This document shows positions 9,476 to 18,564 of a stretch of 64,000 nt of DNA, one piece after another. The stretch is taken from the NCBI GenBank assembly GCA_024636505.1, contig JAGXGY010000053.1:30300-94299 (forward strand), read 5' to 3'. The notes under the pieces were generated by a model, which had not been told where the DNA came from, did no database searches, and saw only the letters and a list, made by a program, of their open reading frames with translations. Origin of the DNA: Methylobacter sp. (GTDB lineage Bacteria; Pseudomonadota; Gammaproteobacteria; Methylococcales; Methylomonadaceae). The position numbers and the translations under genes are program-made. Every line of letters begins with the position of its first letter. Position 1 is the stretch's first letter.

Positions 9476-10345
9476 ATGATAACAATAAATAAAACCATTA
9501 GAATCTTCACTTATCTATTTATTTTTTTTACCGTCCCATCCGGTCTAGCTAGTAGTCAGCCGACTTTACATGAACCCGTCAATGAAATTCAAGCTATCGT
9601 CGATAGAGGTAAACTGATAGTCGCCATGTACTCACAAGATACGCCGCCATTCTATTACAGGGATAAGAATAATATCCTTACCGGTGTCGATGTAGTTTTA
9701 ATCAAAGGTTTTGCCGATTTATTAGGTGTAACCGTAGAATTTGATCGTAGCGCAAAATTTCTCGACGATGTCGTTGATAAAGTCGAAAAACACGAAGTAG
9801 ACTTAGCAATTTGTAAACTTAGCATGACCTTTGACAGAGTCAAACGCGTGCTTTTTTCCGAACCCTATATTAATTTACATCAAAGTTTATTAATTAATAG
9901 ACTTGAACTTGCCAAGCAATTACAAGGACGGCCTCAGGAGACAGTCATTCAAAATTTAACCGGCAAGATCGGTGTAGTAGCCAAATCATCTTATACCGGT
10001 TTTGCCGCTCACTTTAGCAAGATGGAAATGGTTGAGTATCCTAGTTGGAATCAGGTAGTCAATGATGCCCGTACCGGAAAAATAACAGCGGCTTTTCGTG
10101 ATGAGGCTGAAGTAAAAATGATTTTACGTGACCGACCGGATATGGCTTTGAGCTTATTATCCGTCATGTTAAAGGATGCTGACGACCCTAAAGCAATTGC
10201 CATGTCGTTTGATCATCGTAACTTACAGGATTTAATGAATTTTTATCTTAAGTCATTAGATATGGAGTTAACCGCCGATAAGATAATAAATGACTACGAT
10301 AAGGTTATCCAAAATATTGAGAATAAAATAAAACAAAGGATCTAG
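9476..10345 (+). CDS. Periplasmic amino-acid-type substrate-binding protein (SBP_bac_3)
   Basis: Product of 289 residues with an N-terminal signal segment (IFTYLFIFFTVPSGLAS). The mature part has the two-lobed family 3 binding-protein pattern: RGKLIVAMYSQDTPPFYY at the N-terminus, then LTGVDVVLIKGFADLLGV, then CKLSMTFDRVKRVLFSEPY, the equivalent of the usual T-x-x-R-...-FS-x-PY ligand-contact region. No ABC permease or ATPase gene is nearby; the next gene, overlapping or abutting its stop, is a secondary symporter. It may feed ligand to that carrier or to the Cache/pLGIC protein further down, instead of an ABC importer. Confidence 0.85.
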   Translation: MITINKTIRIFTYLFIFFTVPSGLASSQPTLHEPVNEIQAIVDRGKLIVAMYSQDTPPFYYRDKNNILTGVDVVLIKGFADLLGVTVEFDRSAKFLDDVVDKVEKHEVDLAICKLSMTFDRVKRVLFSEPYINLHQSLLINRLELAKQLQGRPQETVIQNLTGKIGVVAKSSYTGFAAHFSKMEMVEYPSWNQVVNDARTGKITAAFRDEAEVKMILRDRPDMALSLLSVMLKDADDPKAIAMSFDHRNLQDLMNFYLKSLDMELTADKIINDYDKVIQNIENKIKQRI

Positions 10346-10347
10346 TG

Positions 10348-11658
10348 ATGAATGCATTATTAATAAAAAACACCTCGAAAATACTGCGTAGTGGCTGGAC
10401 TGTTTTAATAGCGGTTAGTATCGGTATCTATATCGGATTATATAAACATCAATATGTAGAATATGTTGCCCCGATAGGCCATATTTATTTAGATATATTA
10501 AAAATGTGCATTTTGCCTATTTTGGTAACAGCCATCTCGGTGAGTATCGCGCGTTTAATGCAATCAGAAGGCGATAACACCTATATAAGCCGAATGCTGA
10601 CCGTGTTTGCCATCAGTGTTGTTGTTTCCGGTTTTCTAGGTGCCGCGCTAGGCCTAATAAGTCAACCCGGATCAGGGTACGACGATACCACACTGGCATC
10701 CTTAGGCTCCATAATCAGGGAATCCGGGGCCCCGGATCTTGAAATATCGGCCTATGAACCTTTTATTGCCCAAGAAAAACAATCTTTTGTTAAAACATTT
10801 ATTGCCAATTTAATACCCGCAAATATTTTTTCGGCACTCACTTCAGGCAGCAGTTTAAAAGTTCTGTTTTTCGCTATTTTATTTGGCTCTGCAATCGGTT
10901 CTTTAAATAAAGATTCATCACACGCCCTACTTTCTTCTTTAGAATCGGTCTATTTGGCATTTGCCAAGATGGTAAAATGGTTAATGCTTTTCCTGCCATT
11001 CGGTCTTTTGGGCTTAATTGCCCATGATGTATCTCAAGTCGGCATTAATGTTTTAATAGCAATGATGAAATTTGTGCCAATAGCCTTGTTGGGGTTTTTA
11101 CTATTATTTATCCTGAGTAACCTCATTATGTGGCAACGTACCGGTTCATTGATAAGGCCTTTTTTAGCACTTAAAGATACTATCGTTATGGCATTAGGGA
11201 CCGGCAATGCACTGGCTTGTCTACCGTCGACCTTATCAGCCATGCACGAAAAACTGGGTTATGACAAAAAGACTGTTGACTTGTTGGTGCCGCTGACTTT
11301 TACGATATGCAGAACAGGGCCAACCTTGTATTTTGCCTTGGCAACTTTATTTGTCGCCCAACTGTATAAAGTCGATTTAGGAGTATCTGGCTTAATAACG
11401 GTTATTATGGGTTCTATTTTTGCGGGATTGGCAACAGCCGGTGCATCAGGTGTTATTTTATTATCCATGTTAAGTTTAGTATTAGCACCTTTAAATCTCC
11501 CTGTAGAAGCCGTATTGGTATTGTTTATCGTCATTGATCCTATTATCGGCCCATTCCGGGTATTAACTATTGTGTATACCGCCTGCGCAATTATAACGTT
11601 AATTATGCCCAAACAAGTACCGCCATTAAAGTATGGCCCACCGATTCCTGCCGAATAA
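10348..11658 (+). CDS. Dicarboxylate/amino acid:cation symporter (SDF/SLC1 family), divergent binding motifs
   Basis: Inner-membrane elevator-type symporter of the glutamate/dicarboxylate family, about 436 residues with repeated hydrophobic helices. The ATG at 10348 is preferred because AAAGGA at 10335-10340 is well spaced; a GTG at 10345 overlaps the previous stop. The HP1/HP2 regions are recognisable (GTGNALACLPST; GLATAGASGVILLSMLSLVL). However, the family's NMDGT motif of TM7 reads C321-R-T-G-P-T, so ion or substrate binding probably differs from GltPh/GltP. Context with a binding protein and a channel-like sensor suggests a specialised subfamily. Confidence 0.85.
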   Translation: MNALLIKNTSKILRSGWTVLIAVSIGIYIGLYKHQYVEYVAPIGHIYLDILKMCILPILVTAISVSIARLMQSEGDNTYISRMLTVFAISVVVSGFLGAALGLISQPGSGYDDTTLASLGSIIRESGAPDLEISAYEPFIAQEKQSFVKTFIANLIPANIFSALTSGSSLKVLFFAILFGSAIGSLNKDSSHALLSSLESVYLAFAKMVKWLMLFLPFGLLGLIAHDVSQVGINVLIAMMKFVPIALLGFLLLFILSNLIMWQRTGSLIRPFLALKDTIVMALGTGNALACLPSTLSAMHEKLGYDKKTVDLLVPLTFTICRTGPTLYFALATLFVAQLYKVDLGVSGLITVIMGSIFAGLATAGASGVILLSMLSLVLAPLNLPVEAVLVLFIVIDPIIGPFRVLTIVYTACAIITLIMPKQVPPLKYGPPIPAE

Positions 11659-11841
11659 AATTAGCTAACAATATTTTTACATTAGTAATATTTTTCTGCT
11701 TATTTTTCCCTAAATATTTAGTAAAAAATAAAATAATATATTCCGTTTTTAGCTCAGCATTCTTTATCTGATGTCAGCACAGACCTTATTATTTCCCAGC
11801 CTTGACTGCGACATTATTAATAGCATTGAAATATATAAATT

Positions 11842-14049
11842 ATGACAACCATAAAAAATCTAACATCCAAGTCATTATTTAACCTGATTATTGTCTTTAT
11901 CAGTTTTTTTTTCGTAATTTCTTCCAGTTATCAATGCTGGGAAACTGATAGAAAAACCCTTGAAGAAACAAAAACTTCTATTAATAAAGAAGCCGACATT
12001 TCTGTCAGTGATATAAATAACCGCTTATTATATATCATGAAAACAGCACAGGATTTTTCCGATGCATTAACGAACCGGGAAATACCCTACACGGATTTTG
12101 AACGGCACGCTAAACAAATCATGGTTACCAACCATGACACAGCAACGGCTAAACCCTCCAAATTTTATAATGTTAGTGTTTCTTTTGCTAAAGGCGCTTA
12201 CGATTCAAGCCAGCCTAATCAATTAGCCAATGCTATTTATGTTTCCGATAGAAAAACAGGAAAAATAACATTACTTAAACGTGATTACGATTATACCATT
12301 AATGATAATACCACAAAAACCGCCTGGTTTATTAAAGCCGTCGAGGAGCGTAAAGCCTATTGGCAACAGCCTAAATACGGTGATATTTCCAATAGTTTTC
12401 TTGTGTCGTATACCACGCCTTTTTTTACGTCAGCCAGTAAAGAAAAAGTAGCCGGCGTTATCTCCGTCGGTTTTTCCACTGATGAACTAAAGACTATTAT
12501 GGATAGACAAGACTATCGGAGAACCGGTTTTGGCATAGTCTTATCCGACTTAGGGAATTTAGTTTATCACCCTAATAACCTCCTGCCTCTGATTGATGTC
12601 GGTGATTATAAGGGAGGGTTTATCGATGACCTCGGATTCATAAATAAAATCAGAAAAGATGCTAAAAAAAACCAAGCTATTAAAATTTATGAACTCCCGG
12701 AAACCCATGAAAAAGCATGGGTTCTGTTTAAAACTATTCCTGCATCACAATGGACTTATCAGGTTGTTTTTCTGGAACATGAATTGGGTATTGATCAGAA
12801 AGTATTGGGCATCAGGATTTATTTGATTACGTCATTGATTGTTTTTTTTATTTCCCTTTGTTCTTATTTGCTTATCAGACCGAATGAAAAATCAGTAAAT
12901 CTGTGGTTTTTCAGCACCTTCGTAGGCATGGTTTTTTTAGTGGGTACCGCTTTTTTATGGCATAACGCCGATATTAAGGAAATGAAATTAACCGATGATG
13001 TCAATAAACTGGAGTCAGAGCACGATATTAATACCTACACGCAAAATCAGAATATTTTTTTTAAAGCAATACATCAAAAATCCCCATTTTATATACCGAC
13101 GGGTGTATTTATTAAAGGAACGGAATTTCAAGGATCCAATAACATAATAATTTCTGGTTATATTTGGCAAAAATATCAACTAGATGATGCATTAGAGCCC
13201 AACATGATGCCCAATGATTTCTGCACGCTGTCTTCGGATAAAATCCCAAAAGACAAGAGCATCGTGTTATCCGATGCATTTGAAGAGAGCGGCAATACTA
13301 CGCTTAACTGTGATCAAAGCAGTTATACGCAAGCCAAAGACCGTATTGTCACCTTAGGCTGGTATTTTAAAGCGCAGTTACGACAACCGTTTAATTATTC
13401 AAACTTTCCCCTGGATAAAAACACCATATGGCTGCGTATGCGTGCTAACAGCTTAACTGATTATATTGTGTTGACGCCAGATTTTTCCAGCTATTCGAAT
13501 ATTTATGAACGGTCTTTCATGGGAATTAATTTAAGTCAGTTTATTCTGCCTAGCTGGGAAGTTTTCGGTACTTTTTTTAGTGTTGAGACATCGAACTTTA
13601 ACAGTAATTTTGGCATTAATAATCATACTCAGCAAACGCCTCAGGAATTATTATTTAATATTGCCATTAAGCGCGTATTCTTAGACTCTATTTTCTCAAC
13701 CGTAGTGCCTATTTTTCTTATTTATTTAATTTTGTTCGTGGTTTTATTTAGTTCCTTGGATGACCTTTTAGCGGTATTAGGTATCAATGCGGGTCTGTTA
13801 TTTTCAGTCGCATTATGGCACAGCAGTTTGCGTGCCAGCTTGTCGTCAACAGGAGTGACTTATTTCGAAACCTATTATTTTGTTTGCTACTTCATTATCT
13901 CGCTGGTCTGCATCAATAGCGTATTACTCGCTTGCCGTTATCAATTAACTATATTGCACTACAGAAATAATCTACTGCCAAAATTAACTTTTTTTCCGTT
14001 AGTATCCGGAATTACATTTGTGATAACGTTATTCATGTTGTTTAGATAA
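11842..14049 (+). CDS. Chimeric double-Cache / pentameric ligand-gated ion channel (Pro-loop receptor)-like protein
   Basis: Product of 735 residues. Order: TM near 13-32; periplasmic dCache-like domain about 33-335 (WFIKAVEERKAYWQQPKY, VAGVISVGFSTDEL); two helices about 336-356 and 363-384; a second periplasmic domain about 390-610; four closing helices. The second domain resembles pLGIC extracellular domains: SGYIWQKYQLDDALEP is like loop D/A wording, and FKAQLRQPFNYSNFPLD-x-x-T ends in the Pro-loop F522-P-x-D525. TM1 carries the conserved Pro (P623, STVVPIFLIYLIL). By memory it aligns well with GLIC through TM3. Predicted topology keeps both sensing domains outside. No kinase, cyclase or methyl-accepting output is present. 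Likely a ligand-gated channel with an extra Cache sensor; ligand and ion are unknown. Confidence 0.7.
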   Translation: MTTIKNLTSKSLFNLIIVFISFFFVISSSYQCWETDRKTLEETKTSINKEADISVSDINNRLLYIMKTAQDFSDALTNREIPYTDFERHAKQIMVTNHDTATAKPSKFYNVSVSFAKGAYDSSQPNQLANAIYVSDRKTGKITLLKRDYDYTINDNTTKTAWFIKAVEERKAYWQQPKYGDISNSFLVSYTTPFFTSASKEKVAGVISVGFSTDELKTIMDRQDYRRTGFGIVLSDLGNLVYHPNNLLPLIDVGDYKGGFIDDLGFINKIRKDAKKNQAIKIYELPETHEKAWVLFKTIPASQWTYQVVFLEHELGIDQKVLGIRIYLITSLIVFFISLCSYLLIRPNEKSVNLWFFSTFVGMVFLVGTAFLWHNADIKEMKLTDDVNKLESEHDINTYTQNQNIFFKAIHQKSPFYIPTGVFIKGTEFQGSNNIIISGYIWQKYQLDDALEPNMMPNDFCTLSSDKIPKDKSIVLSDAFEESGNTTLNCDQSSYTQAKDRIVTLGWYFKAQLRQPFNYSNFPLDKNTIWLRMRANSLTDYIVLTPDFSSYSNIYERSFMGINLSQFILPSWEVFGTFFSVETSNFNSNFGINNHTQQTPQELLFNIAIKRVFLDSIFSTVVPIFLIYLILFVVLFSSLDDLLAVLGINAGLLFSVALWHSSLRASLSSTGVTYFETYYFVCYFIISLVCINSVLLACRYQLTILHYRNNLLPKLTFFPLVSGITFVITLFMLFR

Positions 14050-14056
14050 GTTCATC

Positions 14057-14072
14057 CGTTTTTTAAAAAACG
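14057..14072. other. 16 bp perfect A/T-rich palindrome
   Basis: CGTTTTTTAAAAAACG lies 8 bases after the Cache/pLGIC gene. It could be a weak bidirectional terminator or a protein-binding site. Confidence 0.4.
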
Positions 14073-14151
14073 AAGTAACTGCAGAAACTATTACATAACT
14101 GTTCGATATAAACTTGTCATCAATTCAACACCCAGCAGATAGAGATGAATC

Positions 14152-15114
14152 ATGAGCATGAAAAAAATCATCAATACGCATTTATTAGTGATTAGTCTGA
14201 TTGTTTCAAGCCTGCTGGACGGGTGTGCAGATCTGCCAAAAGTTAATGAGAATGATCCCTGGGAAGCCTGGAATCGGGAGGCACAGGGATTCAATAATGA
14301 TTTCAACAATACCGTTGTAAAGCCTGTGACCAAAGGTTATGCATCGATAACGCCGGAATTTTTTAATGATGCCGCAGCCAATTTTTTCAGCAATCTTAAC
14401 GATATTGGCGTCACCGTTAATGATTTATTACAGCTTAAAATGGCACAGGGCGGTTTGGATGTTAGCCGTTTTCTGATTAACACCACCGCAGGTGTGGGCG
14501 GCCTTATCGATGTGGCAACAATGGTAGATCTGCCTAAGCATAATGAAGACTTCGGACAGACTCTAGGCTTTTGGGGCGTTCCGTCGGGTAATTATCTGGT
14601 GGTACCCTTTTTGGGGGCTAGTTCACCTAGAGCACTTATAGGGGTTATCGGTGATGCGTTAATGAATCCGCTGACCTATAGTTTTGTATTTACTGGTAGC
14701 GGCACTCTTTTCAAGGCAATTTCCGCTGCTAATTCACCCAGGCAGGTCGTGGGTGTTTTAGGTACGGCGGTGAGTACGGCGGTAACCGATCCTCTTACCT
14801 ATCCCTTTGCGGTTTTCGGTAGCGGCCCTATTGTCTCAAATGCAGTCAGCGCGGAATCCGGATTGGTTGTTTCTAACGATACCGAGTTTACATCACCTGA
14901 AAATGCTGTTGATGAAGATGCTATCGACCGCTATGACTACATTAAAAGCGTTTACCAGCAGCAGCGTAAATACTTGGTTGATGATGGTATGGTTGCTGAT
15001 GAAGATGCACTCCAATTGGCCGATGACGACACAGAAAGTATGAACACCGAACAAACAAGGGTTAACTATGGCCGGGTAAAAAAACGTTATCAACACATGT
15101 TTATTAGCCCGTGA
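14152..15114 (+). CDS. mlaA: MlaA/VacJ family outer-membrane lipoprotein
   Basis: MlaA removes mislocalised phospholipids from the outer leaflet of the outer membrane and hands them to the MlaC shuttle. The 320-residue product has a lipoprotein signal (SLIVSSLLDGC, Cys near residue 25) and the family core: NDPWEAWNREAQGFNNDF, then NFFSNLNDIGVTVNDLLQ, then FGQTLGFWGVPSGNYLVVPFLG. An acidic tail of about 70 residues extends past the usual MlaA core. An ATG at 14158 is an alternative start. No mlaBCDEF genes are adjacent, so it stands alone here. Confidence 0.92.
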   Translation: MSMKKIINTHLLVISLIVSSLLDGCADLPKVNENDPWEAWNREAQGFNNDFNNTVVKPVTKGYASITPEFFNDAAANFFSNLNDIGVTVNDLLQLKMAQGGLDVSRFLINTTAGVGGLIDVATMVDLPKHNEDFGQTLGFWGVPSGNYLVVPFLGASSPRALIGVIGDALMNPLTYSFVFTGSGTLFKAISAANSPRQVVGVLGTAVSTAVTDPLTYPFAVFGSGPIVSNAVSAESGLVVSNDTEFTSPENAVDEDAIDRYDYIKSVYQQQRKYLVDDGMVADEDALQLADDDTESMNTEQTRVNYGRVKKRYQHMFISP

Positions 15115-15165
15115 GACTTGAAAAAAAGCGAATCCCATTGTCCGCCCTTCAACCTCTATGTATGC

Positions 15166-15245
15166 CTGTCACTGTAAGGGCGGCTTAAGCCGCCCAGTGG
15201 CCCTACATCCGGTTCTTAACCGTCAGAATAAAGTTGACTGAGTAC
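15166..15245 (+). repeat. Dispersed repeat, copy A (long form)
   Basis: The last 40 bases (15206-15245) are identical to the reverse complement of 62855-62894, and about 33 of them recur at 58368-58401 (shared core TTAACCGTCAGAATAAAGTT). The upstream half also resembles the 62 kb copy (GTCACTGT followed by a G/C-rich stem). It includes the perfect palindrome GGGCGGCTTAAGCCGCCC at 15178-15195, which may also terminate mlaA transcription. Confidence 0.85.
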
Positions 15246-15268
15246 CTTATTTCTAAATTGACTAAATG

Positions 15269-15610
15269 CTAGTCAGGTTCGTTTAATATCTTTAGTATCG
15301 CTTCAGATTCCGTTAACATCCGCTTAAATTCACTCAATACCTTATTCAACTCATTCTCGGAGTCATCGACTAACTTCCCCGGCTTAGTCAATCGCTGTGC
15401 ATCATATTTTTGACGCTTATCCGGATCAATCAATACAGCATAGGCTTCGTTAATTTCTTTTGACTTTCTTACCGCATCTTTTTTATCCCCCTCATATCTG
15501 TCCGGGTGATAAATCATCATTAGAGCCTTATATGCCGCCCTAATGACTGCTAACTCGGCGCTACCGATAACACCTAATATTCTGTATAAATCTTTTTGCG
15601 TTGCATTCAT
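15269..15610 (-). CDS. Small J-domain (DnaJ-like) protein
   Basis: Product of 113 residues if the start is the ATG at 15610 (MNATQKDLYRILGV); an ATG at 15649 would add 13 residues but begins inside a palindrome. Residues 6-70 form a J domain with the essential HPD motif (YHPDRYEG), which stimulates the ATPase of DnaK-type Hsp70. A short acidic tail (about 85-113) follows; there are no G/F, zinc-finger or substrate-binding domains, so it is a class C-like co-chaperone. Its J domain shares unusual wording (VIRAAYKAL, YAVLIDP) with the J-domain/Sel1 protein at 40583, suggesting paralogy. Confidence 0.8.
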   Translation of the reverse strand: MNATQKDLYRILGVIGSAELAVIRAAYKALMMIYHPDRYEGDKKDAVRKSKEINEAYAVLIDPDKRQKYDAQRLTKPGKLVDDSENELNKVLSEFKRMLTESEAILKILNEPD

Positions 15611-15644
15611 TGAGCACCAATACCGTTTAATTATTTGGAAGCGA

Positions 15645-15660
15645 CGCACGAATTCGTGCG
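15645..15660. other. 16 bp perfect palindrome upstream of the J-domain gene
   Basis: CGCACGAATTCGTGCG is fully self-complementary and lies 35-50 bases upstream of the preferred start of the minus-strand J-domain gene. It could be an operator; no regulator is assigned. Confidence 0.4.
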
Positions 15661-16055
15661 CAGTATTATTGCTTAAATCGAGTTACCTGTCGATTCGGCA
15701 GCGGGCTTTAAAAGCCGCCACTTCAGTATCGTCGAGCAATAAGAGCTCATCTGTTAAGTTTTCATTGACAGCTCTAACTCTTTTTCTCAGTCTACCGCAC
15801 CAAAAATTAAATCTAAATCGTGTCGACTTTTAAAACCAGGCCTGTCGATATTCCTCTGAGCTGACATTAATAGCCGTTGTTTTATTATCCAGGATACATA
15901 ACATGTTATGATTCACGCGCTTTTTTGAGGGCTTTTTCTCGACGGAAACAAGCGTCAACTCGAAAAAAATCTTTTACTTTCAGGACATCGATCCCCTGAA
16001 AATCTATTATTTTTTTGCACCGGATTTACGTTTCGGTCCGCAACAAGGAATCATC

Positions 16056-17042
16056 ATGTCTCAAATAGTCGTTTGCGCTCTGTACAAATTCGTCACCCTG
16101 GAAAATTATCAGGCTTTGCGTCAACCGCTGCACGATGTCATGGAAGCCCATCAGGTTCGCGGTACCTTGCTGCTGGCCGGCGAGGGCATCAACGGCACCA
16201 TAGCCGGATCGCGCCAAGCCATCGACACCGTGCTGGACTGGTTGCGCAGCGATCCGCGTCTGGCCGATATCGATCACAAGGAATCGCTGACCGACGCCCT
16301 GCCCTTCAACCGCGCCAAGGTTAAACTCAAAAAAGAGATCGTGACCATGGGCGTGGAAGGCATCGATCCCAAGCGCGTGGTCGGCACTTATGTCAGTCCT
16401 AAAGATTGGAACAAACTGATTTCCGATCCGGATGTGATACTGGTAGACACCCGCAACGACTACGAATGTAAAGTCGGCACCTTTAAAAACGCCATTAACC
16501 CCAATACCACCAGCTTTCGCGAGTTTCCCCAGTACATTAAAGAAAATCTCGATCCCGAAAAACACAAAAAAGTCGCGATGTTCTGCACCGGCGGCATCCG
16601 TTGTGAAAAATCCACGGCTTTCTTAAAAGAACAGGGCTTTAACGAGGTTTATCATCTTAAAGGCGGCATATTAAAATACCTGGAAGAAGTCCCCGCCCTG
16701 GAAACGCTTTGGGAAGGCGAATGCTTTGTTTTCGATGACCGGGTAACGGTGAATCTCCAGCTTGAAAAAGGCAATTACGACCAGTGCAACGCCTGCCGCC
16801 TGCCGATCACCGAAGCCGACAAAGCCAACGAACACTATCAGCAAGGCGTTAGCTGCCCGCATTGTTACGACAAAATCACCGCTGAGCGGAAAACCCGGTT
16901 CATGGAGCGCGAAAAGCAAATGGAATTAGCTAGAAAGCGCGGCGAAGCACATATCGGCGCAGATGCCGCCAAGATGCTAGTGAAAAAACGGCTAGCCAAA
17001 TTGCTGCGGCGGCAGGTAAGTAGCCAACCAAAAATTTCTTAA
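16056..17042 (+). CDS. trhO: tRNA uridine(34) hydroxylase TrhO (rhodanese-like, YceA)
   Basis: TrhO hydroxylates uridine 34 of certain tRNAs, an oxygen-dependent step toward 5-(carboxy)methoxyuridine. The 328-residue product has an N-terminal ferredoxin-like domain ([14 protein letters not shown] near residue 36) and a rhodanese domain about 125-225 with active-site loop [12 protein letters not shown]-terminal zinc-type C-x2-C pair follows ([15 protein letters not shown]) and a basic tail. RBS AACAAGGAA precedes the ATG. The palindrome CATAACATGTTATG lies about 150 bases upstream and could be regulatory. Confidence 0.93.
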   Translation: MSQIVVCALYKFVTLENYQALRQPLHDVMEAHQVRGTLLLAGEGINGTIAGSRQAIDTVLDWLRSDPRLADIDHKESLTDALPFNRAKVKLKKEIVTMGVEGIDPKRVVGTYVSPKDWNKLISDPDVILVDTRNDYECKVGTFKNAINPNTTSFREFPQYIKENLDPEKHKKVAMFCTGGIRCEKSTAFLKEQGFNEVYHLKGGILKYLEEVPALETLWEGECFVFDDRVTVNLQLEKGNYDQCNACRLPITEADKANEHYQQGVSCPHCYDKITAERKTRFMEREKQMELARKRGEAHIGADAAKMLVKKRLAKLLRRQVSSQPKIS

Positions 17043-17090
17043 CAAAATAAAAAAAATTTGTCTCCTTATTTACCAGAAAAATAGTTAACT

Positions 17091-17118
17091 TCATGTCCTT
17101 CATGCTCTTCGTGGTTAC
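17091..17118 (+). repeat. Short dispersed intergenic repeat (CATGTCCTTCATGCTCTTC type)
   Basis: The stretch containing CATGTCCTTCATGCTCTTC recurs in part at 33876-33893 and, inverted, at 33704-33729. It lies only in intergenic DNA in this window. Confidence 0.55.
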
Positions 17119-17176
17119 TAAAAAATGTTAAAAGACTTTTGAACGGCTACTTAGTGGAAGAATAAACCTCCCTTAA

Positions 17177-17197
17177 CCCCTCTTTTTCTAAGAGGGG
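17177..17197. terminator. Hairpin CCCCTCTT/AAGAGGGG
   Basis: An 8 bp perfect stem (17177-17184 with 17190-17197) around a 5-base loop, 135 bases after trhO. It lacks a clear T run; it may be a weak terminator or a dispersed repeat hairpin. The region 17043-17649 otherwise holds only this, the short repeat and the ATTTTT tract. Confidence 0.4.
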
Positions 17198-17338
17198 AAC
17201 CTGTACCGCTTATTCAAGATCAAGCGGTGGGATGCCTGCGAGCGCTATTTAGACGCAGCCAAACATCAGGCTGGCAAGCGGAACACCCGGAAATATTTAT
17301 CAGGGGATGAGTTTAATAGGTATTTGTACTTATTTTTT

Positions 17339-17367
17339 ATTTTTATTTTTATTTTTATTTTTATTTT
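17339..17367 (+). repeat. (ATTTTT) hexanucleotide tract
   Basis: Four full ATTTTT units and a partial fifth in tandem in non-coding DNA. Such tracts are prone to slippage; none of the adjacent genes clearly depends on it. Confidence 0.85.
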
Positions 17368-17649
17368 CAGTTTATTATTATCAAATAAGTTATGCCCTGT
17401 TTTGTTGATCAATAAGGTAATGACACTGCAATAATTTAACAAAAATAGGCCATGCCATTCACCATTAAAAAGCAAAAATAAAGCAACTGGCTTCAGTCAT
17501 TGAATAACAACATCGCGCCAGGGATTAGTTAATCCACAAGACCTTATCCGACGCCTGATTTTGCTCCGAAACCTCACTTGTTACTTACCTTTCCCTTTGA
17601 TCATGCGGGTAGCTGTTCCATCCGTATGCGTTATTTAATTAGATACTCC

Positions 17650-18333
17650 ATGAACCGTACCCACACTTTAAAAAATACAAGCCAGCTGCCCCATCAAGAA
17701 GTTAGCAGGAAAATAGCTATCCATGAAGCAGGACATGCAGCGGCTATTTATCTTGGCAACCAACAAAAAGGGCTGCCGCCGGTTTTTTTTCAGATTTTTA
17801 TTAAACCGTTGAATAAGGATGTTCAATCATCCGAGTTTTCAGGCAAACCCTCTGATCACTATATCGCTAAAGTAGAAGGCGGTCGCTTAATTCATACCCT
17901 GCCGTCATCGCTTGATCAGGCCACAAAAGATTTTTCAGCTGCACAGAAGCATGCTTATCAACACGCCTTCGAAGCCGATATCATCAATCTGCTCGCTGGA
18001 CCTTTAGCCGAAGCCAGGTATGTCGCACTGCGTGACGATGAACCGATTAACCCGAACCTGCTGAATGTCCATGCACTACAGTATTATGGCGGCTCATCCG
18101 ATTTAGAGATTGTCAACGAGTATCTTGAGTGCTTTATCGACAGTGCTGAATTGAGGGAAAGAAAAATGACCGAACTATTTCTGGCGGCATTCAATTTTGT
18201 CAGTGAGCGGCCGAATTGGCACGCGATCGCAGTATTGGCCGATACTATTTTGGCGAATGAGGAAAATATCATTAAATGCAATGATATTATTGACGTACTT
18301 GAATCCGGCAGACGCCGGATGGCTGTTTCGTAA
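17650..18333 (+). CDS. M41-like zincin metalloprotease domain protein
   Basis: Product of 227 residues from the ATG at 17650; a TTG 72 bases upstream is less likely. HEAGHAAAIYLGN near residue 21 is the H-E-x-x-H zinc motif in the wording used by FtsH-type (M41) peptidases. A later stretch FEADIINLLAGPLAEARYVAL resembles the third-ligand region of that family, where an Asp or Glu completes the site. It lacks the FtsH membrane helices and AAA module, so it is a stand-alone cytoplasmic peptidase-like domain. Target unknown. Confidence 0.7.
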   Translation: MNRTHTLKNTSQLPHQEVSRKIAIHEAGHAAAIYLGNQQKGLPPVFFQIFIKPLNKDVQSSEFSGKPSDHYIAKVEGGRLIHTLPSSLDQATKDFSAAQKHAYQHAFEADIINLLAGPLAEARYVALRDDEPINPNLLNVHALQYYGGSSDLEIVNEYLECFIDSAELRERKMTELFLAAFNFVSERPNWHAIAVLADTILANEENIIKCNDIIDVLESGRRRMAVS

Positions 18334-18564
18334 AGCCTGGCGAGTTTCGGGTAGAGATTGGGTGTAAAACAGCGCTCAAAATTCAATCGACGCCAACACG
18401 CGGAACACCCAATAGCAATCGCTTAAATAGCTTATGAAACATTTCTGTCGTTTGCTTAAACTCCGCGATAACGACCTTGTCATCGCAGAATCCCTGAGGT
18501 TTTGGTCTAAAAATTACTTTACCATGCCCGGGCATCACCCTACGTTCCACAGAGCCTATCTCAA

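Noticed and set aside
15173..15195. ECF-type motif in dispersed repeat copy A (TGTAAGG)
   Set aside because: No CGACT at the right distance and no gene start downstream; the match is within a palindromic repeat.
17266..17475. Minus-strand frame with a run of Lys-Ile
   Set aside because: The run is only the translation of the ATTTTT tract; no RBS or protein-like features elsewhere in it.
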